64,000 nucleotides of DNA, from the NCBI GenBank assembly GCA_001566295.1, contig KQ964245.1:811524-875523 (forward strand). The letters run 5' to 3'. The stretch comes from Microdochium bolleyi. Lineage: Eukaryota > Ascomycota > Sordariomycetes > Xylariales > Microdochiaceae. The notes beneath the pieces were generated by a model that worked only from the letters and a program-made list of their open reading frames with translations, had not been told where the DNA came from and did no database searches. Position numbers and translations under genes: made by a program. Below, piece after piece: positions 1 to 9,851 of this stretch (position 1 is the stretch's first letter; each line of letters opens with the position of its first letter).

Positions 1-498
1 TGACTTGGGAGGAAGGCGGCAGCGGTGGTAATGCTTCAGACTTACCGGTAGATGGCTTGAAACTGGCAGGTCGGTTGACGTGAAGTGGTAGAGTACAACG
101 ACGTCTGATGTTGACAGATACGCCGACGTTGCAGGGCCGAATGGTGACAGAAGAAGAGCTGTGCGTGGGCGGCCTGGGTTTGATCGGCGCGGCGGCGTTG
201 CGAGATGCCTCAGTTGGAATCCAGGATGCGTGGGAGCCACAACAATTGTGAACTGGGTGGGGATAGTCTTGTTGAGAAGGCTGGTGTTCAGAATTGAATG
301 TTTTGATTCATAGATCGCAAACGGCTCCTGTCTGGTAGTCTGTGTTCCAAGGTTGACAGGTTCGTGGCGCTCCTGCCTTCCGGAACAGTCACCAGGCAAG
401 CGAACAGGCCTGCGCCCCGGTCTCGGAGATTTCTTGAGCAAGGACTTGCAAGCAGCTCTTGAGCTTGAAAGTTGTTGCTGTGGCCAGTATGCATCAGA
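1..498. other. Left-edge non-coding stretch
   Basis: I see no supported gene here. It lies downstream of the minus-strand coiled-coil gene that ends at 499 and probably holds its 3' untranslated region. Short ORFs in it have no recognisable content. Confidence 0.5.
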
Positions 499-1648
499 TC
501 AGCCAGGAGATGTCATCGTCCTCCGAGGAGTTGGACCTGATGGCCTGCGAGCACTAGAATCCTGGCCGTGACTCTCCGTCCTGTGAAGTGCCCGCTTTCG
601 CCTGAGCGAAGACCATTCTGCTTTCCATGTGGCAATGCTCTCACGCAGTTCTGCGTCGATGTTCTTCGGCATCTGCACTTCGATGGCTTTGAGATGGATC
701 TGCAGGTTGAGAATGTCCATTTCGGCTTCGTCACGCTCACCTTCACTGAAAGTTCATTAGTAGGACAGAAACCTGCCTGCGAAGCACACAACGACTCACA
801 GCTCTGCCGCCCGGCTCTCCAAACGCACAATCTTGTCCGCGGCTTGCTCCAGCCGCGTGAGCAGCATGCTATGAATATGCTTTGCCGTCAAGGTTAGCGC
901 GTCACAGCACACGGGAGCAGTGCTACACGGCACTCACCTCTGTCTCTTCTTGTCGCTCAAGAAGAGACTTTGCCACAGCCTCCATCTGGCTGGAAAGCTC
1001 ATGCGCCTCCTGCACGATCCGCTGGTTGCGGATCTCGGCCGCGATATGGTTCTGCCTTGTTCGCTGTGGGCGAGCAGCACGTGTCTTCGTCCTCCGCCTC
1101 CCGCCTGATCCTGTCTCCGATTCCCAGCGGGGACTGAAGCCTTGCGAGAGTTGTGTCTGGCCCTCTCGAGTCGCTGGCCGGCTGCCTTCTTCCAGGGTTT
1201 CCTCCATCCTGTCGACCATGCCGTGTAGTGCGGACAGGCCACCACTGTCGACGTTGGAGTCGCTGCCTATCTGGGAAATCAGGCTATTGAGGCGATGTAT
1301 GAGCCTCTCTCGGGGGTCGACTCCTGGCGAGCGTGACCCAGCAAATTGTGGCGATGACGATTCATGGCGAGGGAACGCAGATCTCTGCCACGCCCTCGAT
1401 GGAGAGATTGATGGCAGTTCTGGGGCCGGCAGCAACTCCGGCAGGACTGGCGACCTCGGATGCCATTCGTCATGTGCGATGTCACCCCCTTCTTCTTCGT
1501 CATCCTCGAATCCCTGCTCGAACACGGAGAATATGTCCTGGGCGGCGGAGCCGCCTGGCGTTGGCGGTGGTTCCATCTGATATGTCTCGATGGGCTTAAT
1601 CTTCCTGATGTGGTGTTTGGGGGTGTAAATAGGAGGAACTGCTGCCAT
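499..1648 (-). CDS. Hypothetical coiled-coil protein, 3 exons, about 345 aa
   Basis: I do not recognise this family. The model joins 1648-938, 879-800 and 745-499 with introns of 58 and 54 bp. The first intron carries a CTAAC branch point and the second CTACTAAT just before TTTCAG. The N-terminal half is low in order: it begins MAAVPPIYTP and has a PPPTPGG stretch and an acidic DDEEEGG run. From about residue 195 it becomes basic (RRRTKTRAARPQRTR). It is then a continuous heptad-like helix across all three exons (RLEQAADKIVRLESRAAE, then DILNLQIHLKAIEVQ), so the protein probably self-associates or scaffolds. The phase-perfect joining of coiled-coil sequence across both introns is the main argument that this is a real gene. 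The start was placed at 1648; the frame is open up to 1831, so a longer start is possible. No enzymatic motif is visible. Confidence 0.7.
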
Positions 1649-3358
1649 GAGCCGGACTGATGGGAGATCAATCACCGTCGCGCTATCTGCACCCTGTACA
1701 TCGTGAGACTCAACAGACACTATACAGTGATGGATCTTGAAGTTGTCGCGTCTGGCCAGCCATTCACGACGTGCGTGGAAGCCCGAGAAAAAGTGGGGCA
1801 ATCTCAATTGTCCGTTGTGACTGGCCCACACTGACCACTACCCCCACGGCACTTTTGGATGGCTGCCTCTCCCAAGTGCTTCTGCTCCAGATGTCTTCCA
1901 AGTAAACGTCCGGCGATTGGGTCTTTCCATGCATGATTGAGTCTCGGTAACTTGGCAGAGCCTTGCACCGACGCAGTAAGTTCTCATGAGCCTTTTTCTG
2001 CTCAGATTCCCGAGCAGCGGAAGACAGGACCTCAGGCGCGTGGTTGGGGGCGTGCGCGGGTCCCTAATCAGAGTGACATCAGACCTGCCGCCAAAGAACG
2101 CTGCTCATCCGTGAAGATCACAAGCCGCCCATACAGACCTTGAGAACAAGCCTTTTGGCAAGCTACTGTTCTTTTTCTTTTTCTTTTTCTTTTTCTTTTT
2201 CTTTCTTTTTCCTTCTCTTCTCTTGCGAGTCACATACATTTTGGAGAGTCTATGCCTCAGTCCCCCTGGAGCGGCTGAAGGGGCCAAGTAACTCCGATCG
2301 AATGCACTTGTTCTGTGCAAGACCTCCTCCCTGCTTTGTCGGTGTTCGCTCGGCAACAGGTACGCGTAGGGACGGAGTACGAGTACGGCGTGAGCATGCA
2401 TTTCTGAGCGTCACTTGACCTGAGATGAACGAGCTCAAATAAGTGCACCCATCTCGTGCACAAAGAATCCGGGGAAGCCGGGGCCAAGCACAGGGCAAGG
2501 GGTCGGCCGGGACTGCAACATGAGCCAGGGTGCCGGAACAACTTTCGAAATTCAGCTTCCGCGCAGGAGAGCGGAGGCACTGCAAAAGCGGCGGGCGAGT
2601 CCAGCTGCGTCGTCCGGACTCCGAACTCAAGTATGGGGGCTCGGGGCGTTGGCAATTGGCCGCACTTCATTCTGCAGCCATGGCTAGCTACGTCATGCAC
2701 TGGAGCGGGTTGCGATGTTCAGAACATCCAGATTGTCACAAGCAAAACGGCGGGCATGGCTCATAAGCACCCGAGACTGTCTCTGGTCGGCTTGGTATCT
2801 CGGTTTTCACATGGCGAGCGAGTGTGTGCGGCGGTGAGCCGGGTGGGGTTTCGTGCTAATGAAGCAGCGTTCACAGGAGAGTTCGAGGTGGCTCGGTGGC
2901 TCTTGTTGATAGCCGAGGATCAGAATCCGGCGGCTCAGCAGGACATGCCTTACGTCAGACTCCGACTGCAGTGCCGCGCCGCGTCCTTCCGCCCGAGCGA
3001 ACCACCCCCATGCTCGGGCCACCCGAGCGTGCCCCGCGGGGTCCTCCACCTCGCGCACGCATACGGGAGCTGTGCCGGCTGCGCAGCTGCTCCAGTCCCA
3101 GGGAGTCCCCCGGTTCCGCACCTCACATCTGACTAGACCACGCCAGCTTCTTGCCCGTTGCTTGTCTCGTGACTCTTCAATCCAATCCGTGTCGCCCATA
3201 TCTGCCTCTTCTGCCTGCGGTGATCAATCAGCCTGCTGCGCATAAACGACCTCCCGGCCTCATCGCTTGTCTCCCACAGCCCTTACTTACATCAGCCTTC
3301 TTGTCTTGGCTCACACCTCTTCTGCATTGCACCGGCGCATGGTGCCGAGCCGTCCGTC
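1649..3358. other. Divergent intergenic region between the coiled-coil gene and PDK
   Basis: No convincing gene is seen. It should contain both promoters and holds a pyrimidine hexamer tract near 2171. A 226-codon ORF at 2456-3136 lacks domain content and was rejected. Confidence 0.5.
2169..2224 (+). repeat. Polypyrimidine microsatellite, CTTTTT hexamers
   Basis: Five perfect tandem copies of CTTTTT (about 2171-2200) run into a degenerate C/T tract up to about 2224, so one strand is pure pyrimidine for over 50 bases. It lies in the divergent intergenic region about 520 bp upstream of the coiled-coil gene start and 1.1 kb upstream of PDK. T-rich tracts are common in fungal promoters, but a hexamer array also arises by slippage. 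Confidence 0.85.
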
Positions 3359-4865
3359 ATGTCGTGGAAGGCGTCTGAGCGGTTGATGGACACCATCCGG
3401 CATTATGCCAACTTCCCAGCTACCGGAGTCAGCCTCCGGCAGATGGTCCAATTCGGCGAAAGGCCATCAACAGGTAGGTCATGACGGTGCCCCTGGGCCT
3501 GTGCCATCTCAAGCCGAATCACCTGCTCATGCGAAGGTGTCCTCGGATATAGGAACCCTCTTCCGAGCCTCACAATTCCTCGCCGAGGAACTCCCAATTC
3601 GCCTGGCGCATCGTGTCCAGGAGCTCGACAGTCTGCCCGATGGCCTCAATGAGATGCCATCAGTCACAAAGGTCAAGGACTGGTACGCCCAGTCGTTCGA
3701 GGTTTGCTTTCCCCGACTCGGAGATCTGTGCCTCTGCGATCCAGGACTAACATCCGCGACTAAACAGGAGCTCACCGAACTCAGCCGCCCCAAACTAGAA
3801 CGCGCCGTAAAGGACCGTCTCACGAACCCAGCCAAATCAAATGGTCGGATGCTCCCCGAAGCAACGCCAAACCCCAGCATCAAAGAAGGCCAATACTCAT
3901 CGTTACAAAACGGGCCGTCGGTCAATGGGAAGAAATCCCATGCAGCCAGGAGATATTTCGCCATGGTCGATGACTCGAGCGACTGGCCTCCTGAGCTCCG
4001 TTCCTACAACATGCGGTTCGCCGAGGCTCTCAACAAGATCAAGCGAAGGCATGACGGTGTCGTGACGACAATGGCGCAGGGCATCCTCGAATACAAGCGG
4101 AAGCGGCAGCGCATGCAGATCGACCACAACATACAATCGTTCCTCGACCGATTTTACATGTCTCGCATAGGCATTCGCATGCTCATCGGTCAGCACATTG
4201 CTTTGACGACAGATAACCACCATAGCGACCCAACATATGTCGGCATCATCTGCACCAAGACCAATGTCCACGACCTGGCGCAAGAGGCTATCGAGAATGC
4301 CCGTTTCGTCTGCGAGGACCACTACGGCCTCTTCGAAGCGCCCAAGATCCAGCTCGTCTGCAACCCGAACCTCAATTTCATGTACGTGCCAGGGCACTTG
4401 TCGCACATGCTCTTCGAGACATTGAAGAACTCGCTCCGTGCGGTGGTCGAGAGGCATGGCCAGGACAAACAGGACTTCCCCGTCACCAAGGTCATTGTTG
4501 CTGAAGGCAGGGAAGACATCACCATCAAGATTAGTGACGAGGGTGGTGGCATTCCGCGGAGTGCTATCCCTCTTGTTTGGACGTACATGTACACCACCGT
4601 GGACAGGACACCAAATCTGGACCCCGACTTCGACAAGAACGATTTCAAAGCGCCAATGGCCGGTTTTGGCTACGGCTTGCCGATATCGCGGCTCTATGCG
4701 CGGTACTTTGGCGGAGATCTTAAGCTGATCAGTATGGAAGGGTGCGCTTTTTTTCTCCTCCTTGATGTTGCACTGAAGTACGTTGCTAACAAAACTGTCA
4801 GATATGGCACAGATGTCTATCTCCACCTGAACCGTCTATCTAGCTCTTCAGAACCGCTGCAGTAG
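3359..4865 (+). CDS. Mitochondrial pyruvate dehydrogenase kinase (PDK/BCKDK family)
   Basis: This histidine-kinase-fold serine kinase phosphorylates and inactivates the E1 alpha subunit of pyruvate dehydrogenase (or the branched-chain complex) in the mitochondrial matrix. Four exons join 3359-3473, 3553-3701, 3768-4741 and 4802-4865, giving about 433 residues, normal for the family. The N-terminal helical domain reads MSWKASERLMDTIRHYA then RPSTGTLFRASQFLAEELP. The GHKL ATP-binding half shows the N-box (ETLKNSLRAVVE), the G1 box (DEGGGI) and the G2 box (GFGYGLPISRLYARYFGG). Splicing at 3552/3553 restores the conserved PSTGTLFRASQF, and the last intron restores EGYGTDVYLHLNRL. PDK and BCKDH kinase cannot be told apart with certainty here. 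The stop at 4863 is odd: it is TAG followed by CAATCA, and the frame stays open afterwards (see findings). Confidence 0.93.
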
Positions 4866-5045
4866 CAATCAGCAGTCATGAGGGACTGGTTGACCACCCC
4901 CCAAGGATTGGCGCTGAAGGGAAACAAGAAGCGGCTCAAGGTGCACGAGATATCGGAGCGCAAGCAAGTCGGAGACGCAGAATCCATGATCAATGAGGAG
5001 TCCGGACGCAGCCGCCACGGTCACGACGACGGCACTGAATTATAG
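4866..5045 (+). other. Open frame directly downstream of the PDK stop; possible readthrough extension or 55-codon small ORF
   Basis: After the PDK TAG (4863-4865) the same frame continues for 59 sense codons to a second TAG at 5043-5045. The first codons are CAA TCA, so the stop context is UAG CAA UCA, which fits the known efficient readthrough motif UAG CAR YYA. An ATG at 4878, 12 nt after the stop, would also make a separate 55-residue peptide (MRDWLTTPQGLALKG at its start, basic then acidic). Past the second TAG the frame runs 26 codons more, to TGA at 5124, and encodes a very hydrophobic stretch (WAVWLFSWVTCVLGF). The frame relation is seen directly; translation is inference. Confidence 0.4.
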
Positions 5046-5126
5046 CAACGACAGTGGGCCGTGTGGCTATTTTCCTGGGTCACTTGTGTCCTGGGCTTTG
5101 GTGGCTATTATGTCACCGCGGGTTGA

Positions 5127-6049
5127 ATTGTAAATTCGGGGATGGACAAGTCCAGCACTAACAATACAGGGACAGGCAACCTCGAGAGAATGGCAATGTT
5201 TGCTGGAGCATGCGCCACTCGTTGCGTTGGTGTCAGGCGGGCATCTGTCGGGCAAGCGCAGATACCATGCCATCTAGCCCTTCCAAGAAGAGGCAAGCTG
5301 CCATACTCGGAATATCTTTCGTTGCAGGATATGAAACTAGTATCCTGGACCGGCCCCGTACAGAGTACGTGCTTATAATATAAGAAAGATATCAAGTCGA
5401 TCATAATCGCGAGCCTTTGCGTCCAAGCTTGCTGTGCCCGTAGCCACTTCTGTTTCCCCAGTGATCTGACGGGCTCAGCACTTCGGTGTTTACGGGCTGT
5501 GCATGTGGCAGCGCGGGAGCGTTGCTCCTGCCACTCCGCTCTCCGCTCGCTCCTGCTACCGAGAGCTCGACAGGCGTTACCAGAGTGACGCGTCGACCAC
5601 TGGGCCGATTCTCCCAACTCTTTTGTTCCTCCTCCTTCCCGCAATTCCCTCGGATTGTTCTTCCCCTCACTCACCATCTTCCGACCGCCCACTTGCACCG
5701 CGGCGGCAAAGGGCACGGCGTTGCTGCCGGCCCCCACAGGTTAGTACCTCTCCCGCCATCGTGCTTCGGATGTGTCGTCCTTACAGTTTGACCCTTTCAC
5801 CCCAAGTCTTTATCTTTGCACTTCCACATCACGACAGCGGCCTCCTTCTCTGACCCACTCGCATCATCCACGAACGCTGTCTAATCATTATGAACATCCT
5901 TCTACAGCCTTGCGAGCCCGCGAACCTGCGTCTCTCGACTCAGGGTTAGAACTCTCAAATCTCTGGACCTCTAGACCTCTGAGTTAGACTCCTGCGCCTT
6001 GAACACATAATGTATCACTTTCTGACAATCCCACAGATTCACTCGGATT
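5127..6049. other. Intergenic / possible 5' leader with a candidate leader intron
   Basis: No coding gene is supported. A good donor (CACAG|GTTAGT at 5740) and an acceptor (CCACAG ending 6036), 13 nt before the next ATG at 6050, would make a 297-bp 5' leader intron for the downstream gene. The pyrimidine-rich stretch at about 5590-5900 looks like a fungal promoter or leader. Confidence 0.4.
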
Positions 6050-7060
6050 ATGGCACCCGCGCGCCTTGAAAGCATCCAGGCCGCCGAGCATGGCCCACAA
6101 CAGGCGATGACGCTCATCGACTTTTCCCTTGACGATCTGCCTACGCGAAAGAAAGCCGAGTCCTAGTGGGACGGGTTCGAACGTGAGGTTAGAGCGTTGC
6201 GGACGACTTCTAGTGGTGAGCCCGACGACGCGAATCACACAACTAAGGCTTTTCAATGTCCTGCGCAATTTGTAGGCAGAGACAAAGAACATGTAAGTGC
6301 CAGTGATGAACTCATGAGAGCAGAGTGATTTATCACCTGTCCTCTTATCCTGCGAGGACTGACTGACACTCATCAAGAACAAGCTTACAACGGAAGCTCT
6401 AAAGCCATACAATCTGTCGGCACTACCAGGTCCTGCAGATATCAATAATGTGACCTGCAACGAAGTCGTCCTTGCTTCGACTCCTAAATTGTCAGACACA
6501 GTACATGTGTCCGCATCCTCTGGTATTCAACGAGTACCGTCCTCTCCGGATAGCGTACTTCCACACCACAGACCCGGAGAGCCGCTGGAGGGACTTGTAG
6601 ACAAGGGCAAGACAGTCGAGCGCTATACTGTTTCCGATCTGTCGGAGCAAGGTAATACAACCGTGAAGGATGATATTCTTCATGATCTCAGCCTTGAGCT
6701 TTGCCGGCTTGAGGTTAGTGTACACCGAGCCGAGGACACTGTCGATACCGCTCGCACGACGCTCATAGTCGCAGAGCTGGAGCTGGAAGATTCTCTGTTG
6801 GCACTCCAAGCCCACCAGAATTTTCTTGCCGATACCGAAAAAAAGTTTGGCAAGAGCCAAGGGCAATCGCAACCGCCAGGCTCCTGCCAGATGTCCTCAA
6901 AGTCGGTGTCGTCGCCCGCCAAGCCACCCCGGGGACCTGGCCCCTCGGACTGGCAGAACCGGGCAACTAAAGTGAGTTCCTGTCAATCATCCGGAGACGT
7001 ACGAACTGACTCAGGTTGCTGACTGTTCTTGATCAGTATGACCCACGAGAAAAATGGTGA
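6050..7060 (+). pseudogene. Coiled-coil protein gene with in-frame TAG in exon 1 (broken, read through or edited)
   Basis: I do not recognise the family. Exon 1 (6050-6292) starts MAPARLESIQAAEHG and meets TAG at codon 39 (6164-6166). The same frame then reads on as WDGFEREVRALRTTSSG for 42 codons to a clean donor (CAT|GTAAGT). Exon 2 (6378-6971, 198 codons) starts NKLTTEALKPYNLS and contains a helical, leucine-rich segment (ILHDLSLELCRLEVSVHRAED and DSLLALQAHQNFL). It ends at AAA|GTGAGT. A short exon 3 (7037-7060) gives YDPREKW and TGA. Both introns are phase 0, so only the TAG breaks the gene. No ATG shortly after the TAG offers a natural restart. Alternatives are a recent nonsense mutation, stop readthrough, or UAG-to-UGG editing (Ser-Trp-Trp). 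If exon 3 is not used, exon 2 ends at a stop at 7022. It is typed as a pseudogene because of the stop; function may persist. Confidence 0.55.
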
Positions 7061-7510
7061 TTTCTGGAATGGGAATCTATATGGGTATCATGGTGGTTGG
7101 AAGTCTGAGGCAATAACAAAGGTCCACCTTGAAGCAAATCCGACATGTTCTTTTGGCGTTGCGGTATCCTTGGGGTTTCATCAGTTGTCCTTTTCACAGA
7201 GTATGCTAAACGGCTATTTTCTGTGATGAAAGTGTAGTATCGCCCAAAGCTCACGGGTGTCAGAAAAGCCGACCCTCGACTTACACCACGGGCAATGAAG
7301 TAACGAAGAAGAGTCTATATTCCGAAATCTACTTGCGCTGTAAGCGTGTTCGTAATGATGTGTGTCCTTATTATCATTTCCCTACAGGAATGGCATCCAA
7401 TAAGTCATGCTGGCCATTTCCATCCCCGGACGCTCTCTATTCATGAATCCTGATGACGCCTTGGAAAAGCAAAGTCAACCCGCTGTCGTTGTGCCGACCA
7501 CACCCACCCC
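7061..7510. other. Convergent intergenic region
   Basis: It probably carries the 3' untranslated regions of the flanking convergent genes. A 65-codon ORF at 7029-7226 has no recognisable content. Nothing else is seen. Confidence 0.5.
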
Positions 7511-8666
7511 CTAGACTGCCGCACCCGTACTGCTCTCTGTCTTTTCCTTGTACATTTTCGCCTGCGACGTGCAGCTGCCGCTGCCGATACCACTACAGCC
7601 CTTGAAGAGCACGACCAAATCGCCATCCTTGTACGCCTTGCCGCTCTTCGCGGTGGAGTAGCTGGAGATGAGGTTCTGCGGGAGGATCGCGAGCCTGGAC
7701 AGCACGGTCTGGTGCCACTGCACGACGTGCGAGAGCGCGTGCGTCTCTGCACGCTGGAAGCGGTACTGCCGGTACAGCTCGTTCCACATGGTGTCCAGGA
7801 GGAACTCGGCGTACTCGCCATTCCTGAGCACGAAGCTCCCCGTCGCGAGGCCCTCGGCGTCCTGCACGACCGCGAGCTCGACGTCCTCTCCCTTCAAGCC
7901 GTTGTGCGTGCGGATGATGCCGTCCGGGGGCGCGACCGGCTGCTCGCGCAGCATGGTGGCGTCCAGGCTCGCGGGGGACATGATGTCCTTGTGTATCGCG
8001 ATGCTGGGGTTGGTGATGTACGCGTTCTGCTCGAGGAACCACATGTACTGGCAGTCCGGGTACATTGTCATTGCGTGGCGCATGGCGGGGATCTTGGCCC
8101 ACGAGGAGGGGGCGTTGGCGAGCTCGTAGTCATTCACGTTGGCGAAGACTGTACCGTAGCCTGTATGCACATGGGACGCAATGCGTGCGTTAGCTTGATT
8201 TACATTCCTGACCGTCTTACTTTTCTCCCTCTCTCGTGCGTCTAGAGACTCTCCAGGCTGGAGAAGCAGAAGAGCCTGTTGCAATTTGCCCGTGCTCAAC
8301 GGATGGAGGTGACCACGTACCGTGCCTCTCCGCATACGCAAGCCTGTTTTGCCGCAGCATCTCAATGTACTCTACGTTCTGGTTGTTGTCGAAGACGGTG
8401 ACGAGCACGACGGGCGGCTGGCCGGATATCGTCCTCGTCTTGCGCGCCGCTGGCGCCGCGGTGTTCCCGCCGCCACCTGATGACGCCTTCTTGCCGCTGC
8501 CGCTGTGACTACTGCGGCCGAAGAGCAGCCATAGCAGGAAGACGATGCCGACGCCGGCGAGGGCGATCGTCCTGAGCTGCCGCCGCCGGTGCAGCGTGAT
8601 GCGCGAGGACCGGGCCCGGAAGGGCGGCGGGTTGGAAGACTTGCGGGGAGGGTAGGCGAAATGCAT
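7511..8666 (-). CDS. GT34 family Golgi glycosyltransferase (Mnn10/Gma12-like)
   Basis: This is a type II Golgi membrane protein of glycosyltransferase family 34, which includes the alpha-1,6-mannosyltransferase subunits Mnn10/Mnn11 of mannan polymerase II and alpha-1,2-galactosyltransferase Gma12. Two exons (8666-8321 and 8160-7511) flank a 160-bp intron and give about 331 residues. The N-terminus is short, basic and proline-rich, followed by one membrane anchor (IALAGVGIVFLLWLLFG) and a glycine/serine stem. The catalytic domain follows (VVLVTVFDNNQN, WAKIPAMRHAMTMYPDCQYMWFLEQNAYITNP, then HVVQWHQTVLSRLAILPQN). Where many GT34 enzymes have an acidic DxD-like metal site after WFL, this one reads EQN. 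The family call is firm; donor and linkage are not. It most likely helps build the mannan backbone of N-glycans in the cis-Golgi. Confidence 0.9.
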
Positions 8667-9851
8667 CGTCGAGCTGGGCGCTTCGTCTTTTCTTGCGTCT
8701 GGGCTTTTTTGTCTGGTCGAGAGGAGCCTGGGTCAATGGAGGATGGGGCCCAGCGGCTCGGATCTGGGTTCTTAGGAAAGCAGGTCGATCCTCCACGTGG
8801 CGACAGTCTGATTTCGGGAATGGCGCAGAGGCCGCAATGTCTTTGATATCGTATCGGCTGCTGGTATTGCGAGAGAGGTCGGCGAGCCCTACAGGGCGAA
8901 TGCTAGTGTCGGGATTGCCAGAGTGGCCTGGCAGCAGCGGTCGGTAGCAAGGGAAAGTTTCGTGATGACAGATTAGGGGATCGCCCAAGCGGCTCAGTCG
9001 TCGTGGGGGGGGACCCTCTTAGTCTCGAGATGGATCCCAGCGATATGGCTGGGGTGCAGCCGGCACACGTGCCGAAATTGGGCGTCGAAAGTGTGTCGTT
9101 GACAAGACCGTCTCCGCGTATTGTGCAGGCGGAGGAGCACTGGTCATGCGTTCGTCGTGTTGGGCTCGAGCAAAGACGACAATTGGACGAAGCAATTCGA
9201 TATCTCACTGAATCCTGGCGAGGTGCTATCGCCCTTGCGGCCCCCCAGGTGCGGCCCCACTTCATGCCAATGTCACATTTGGATCAAGACCTCCTTTTGC
9301 CGATCTCTTGACGACAGTCGGAGACGTACGGCCGACAAAAGACGCAATATCTGCGGATGGATTCGCTAAGAAGCAACGGCGACAGCATCGAAGCTCGGGA
9401 GGTCGGCACATGAGTACCTGGGCACTACACGCGAGCAAATATAACAGTCGACCATGTAGCATTGGATTAAATTTACAAGAAATGTGTCAAGTTCTCTGTG
9501 AACAATGCCTCCGCCGGGGATGCACCCGCAATATGGGTGGTTGGACCACCGCGATTGGGTTGCAGAGGCTTTGCGGTCCATGCACCAAACAGCTTCAAGG
9601 CTGCCGGGCAAGATTGGACTGTTGACGTGACGTTCCCGGATCCTTCTGATTGCAGTGTGAACAAGACGCTCGTATCTGCCAGATGCCCCCGGGACTTCAT
9701 CTCTGCACGCAGACTAGTTGACAAGATATGGAAGAGGATACTTCGAGGCAACTTAAGAGTGTGCAGGGCGCCGTCCACCAGGGCCAGCTGAGGGGTTCAT
9801 CAAAACATGAAAGTAAATCACACAACCGCACGTTCGGAAACGTGCAGGGTA
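8667..9851. other. Intergenic, GT34 promoter side and RING-CH gene 3' side
   Basis: No gene is supported. It should contain the promoter of the GT34 gene and the 3' untranslated region of the RING-CH gene. ORFs in both directions are short and overlap one another. Confidence 0.5.

Noticed and set aside
2456..3136. 226-codon ORF upstream of PDK
   Set aside because: Composition is typical of translated GC-rich non-coding DNA (many C, R, P, A) and no domain or neighbouring exon supports it.
6170..6185. GGGTTCGAAC resembling a tRNA T-arm (B box)
   Set aside because: No A box, acceptor stem or cloverleaf could be found around it, and it lies within an exon-like frame.
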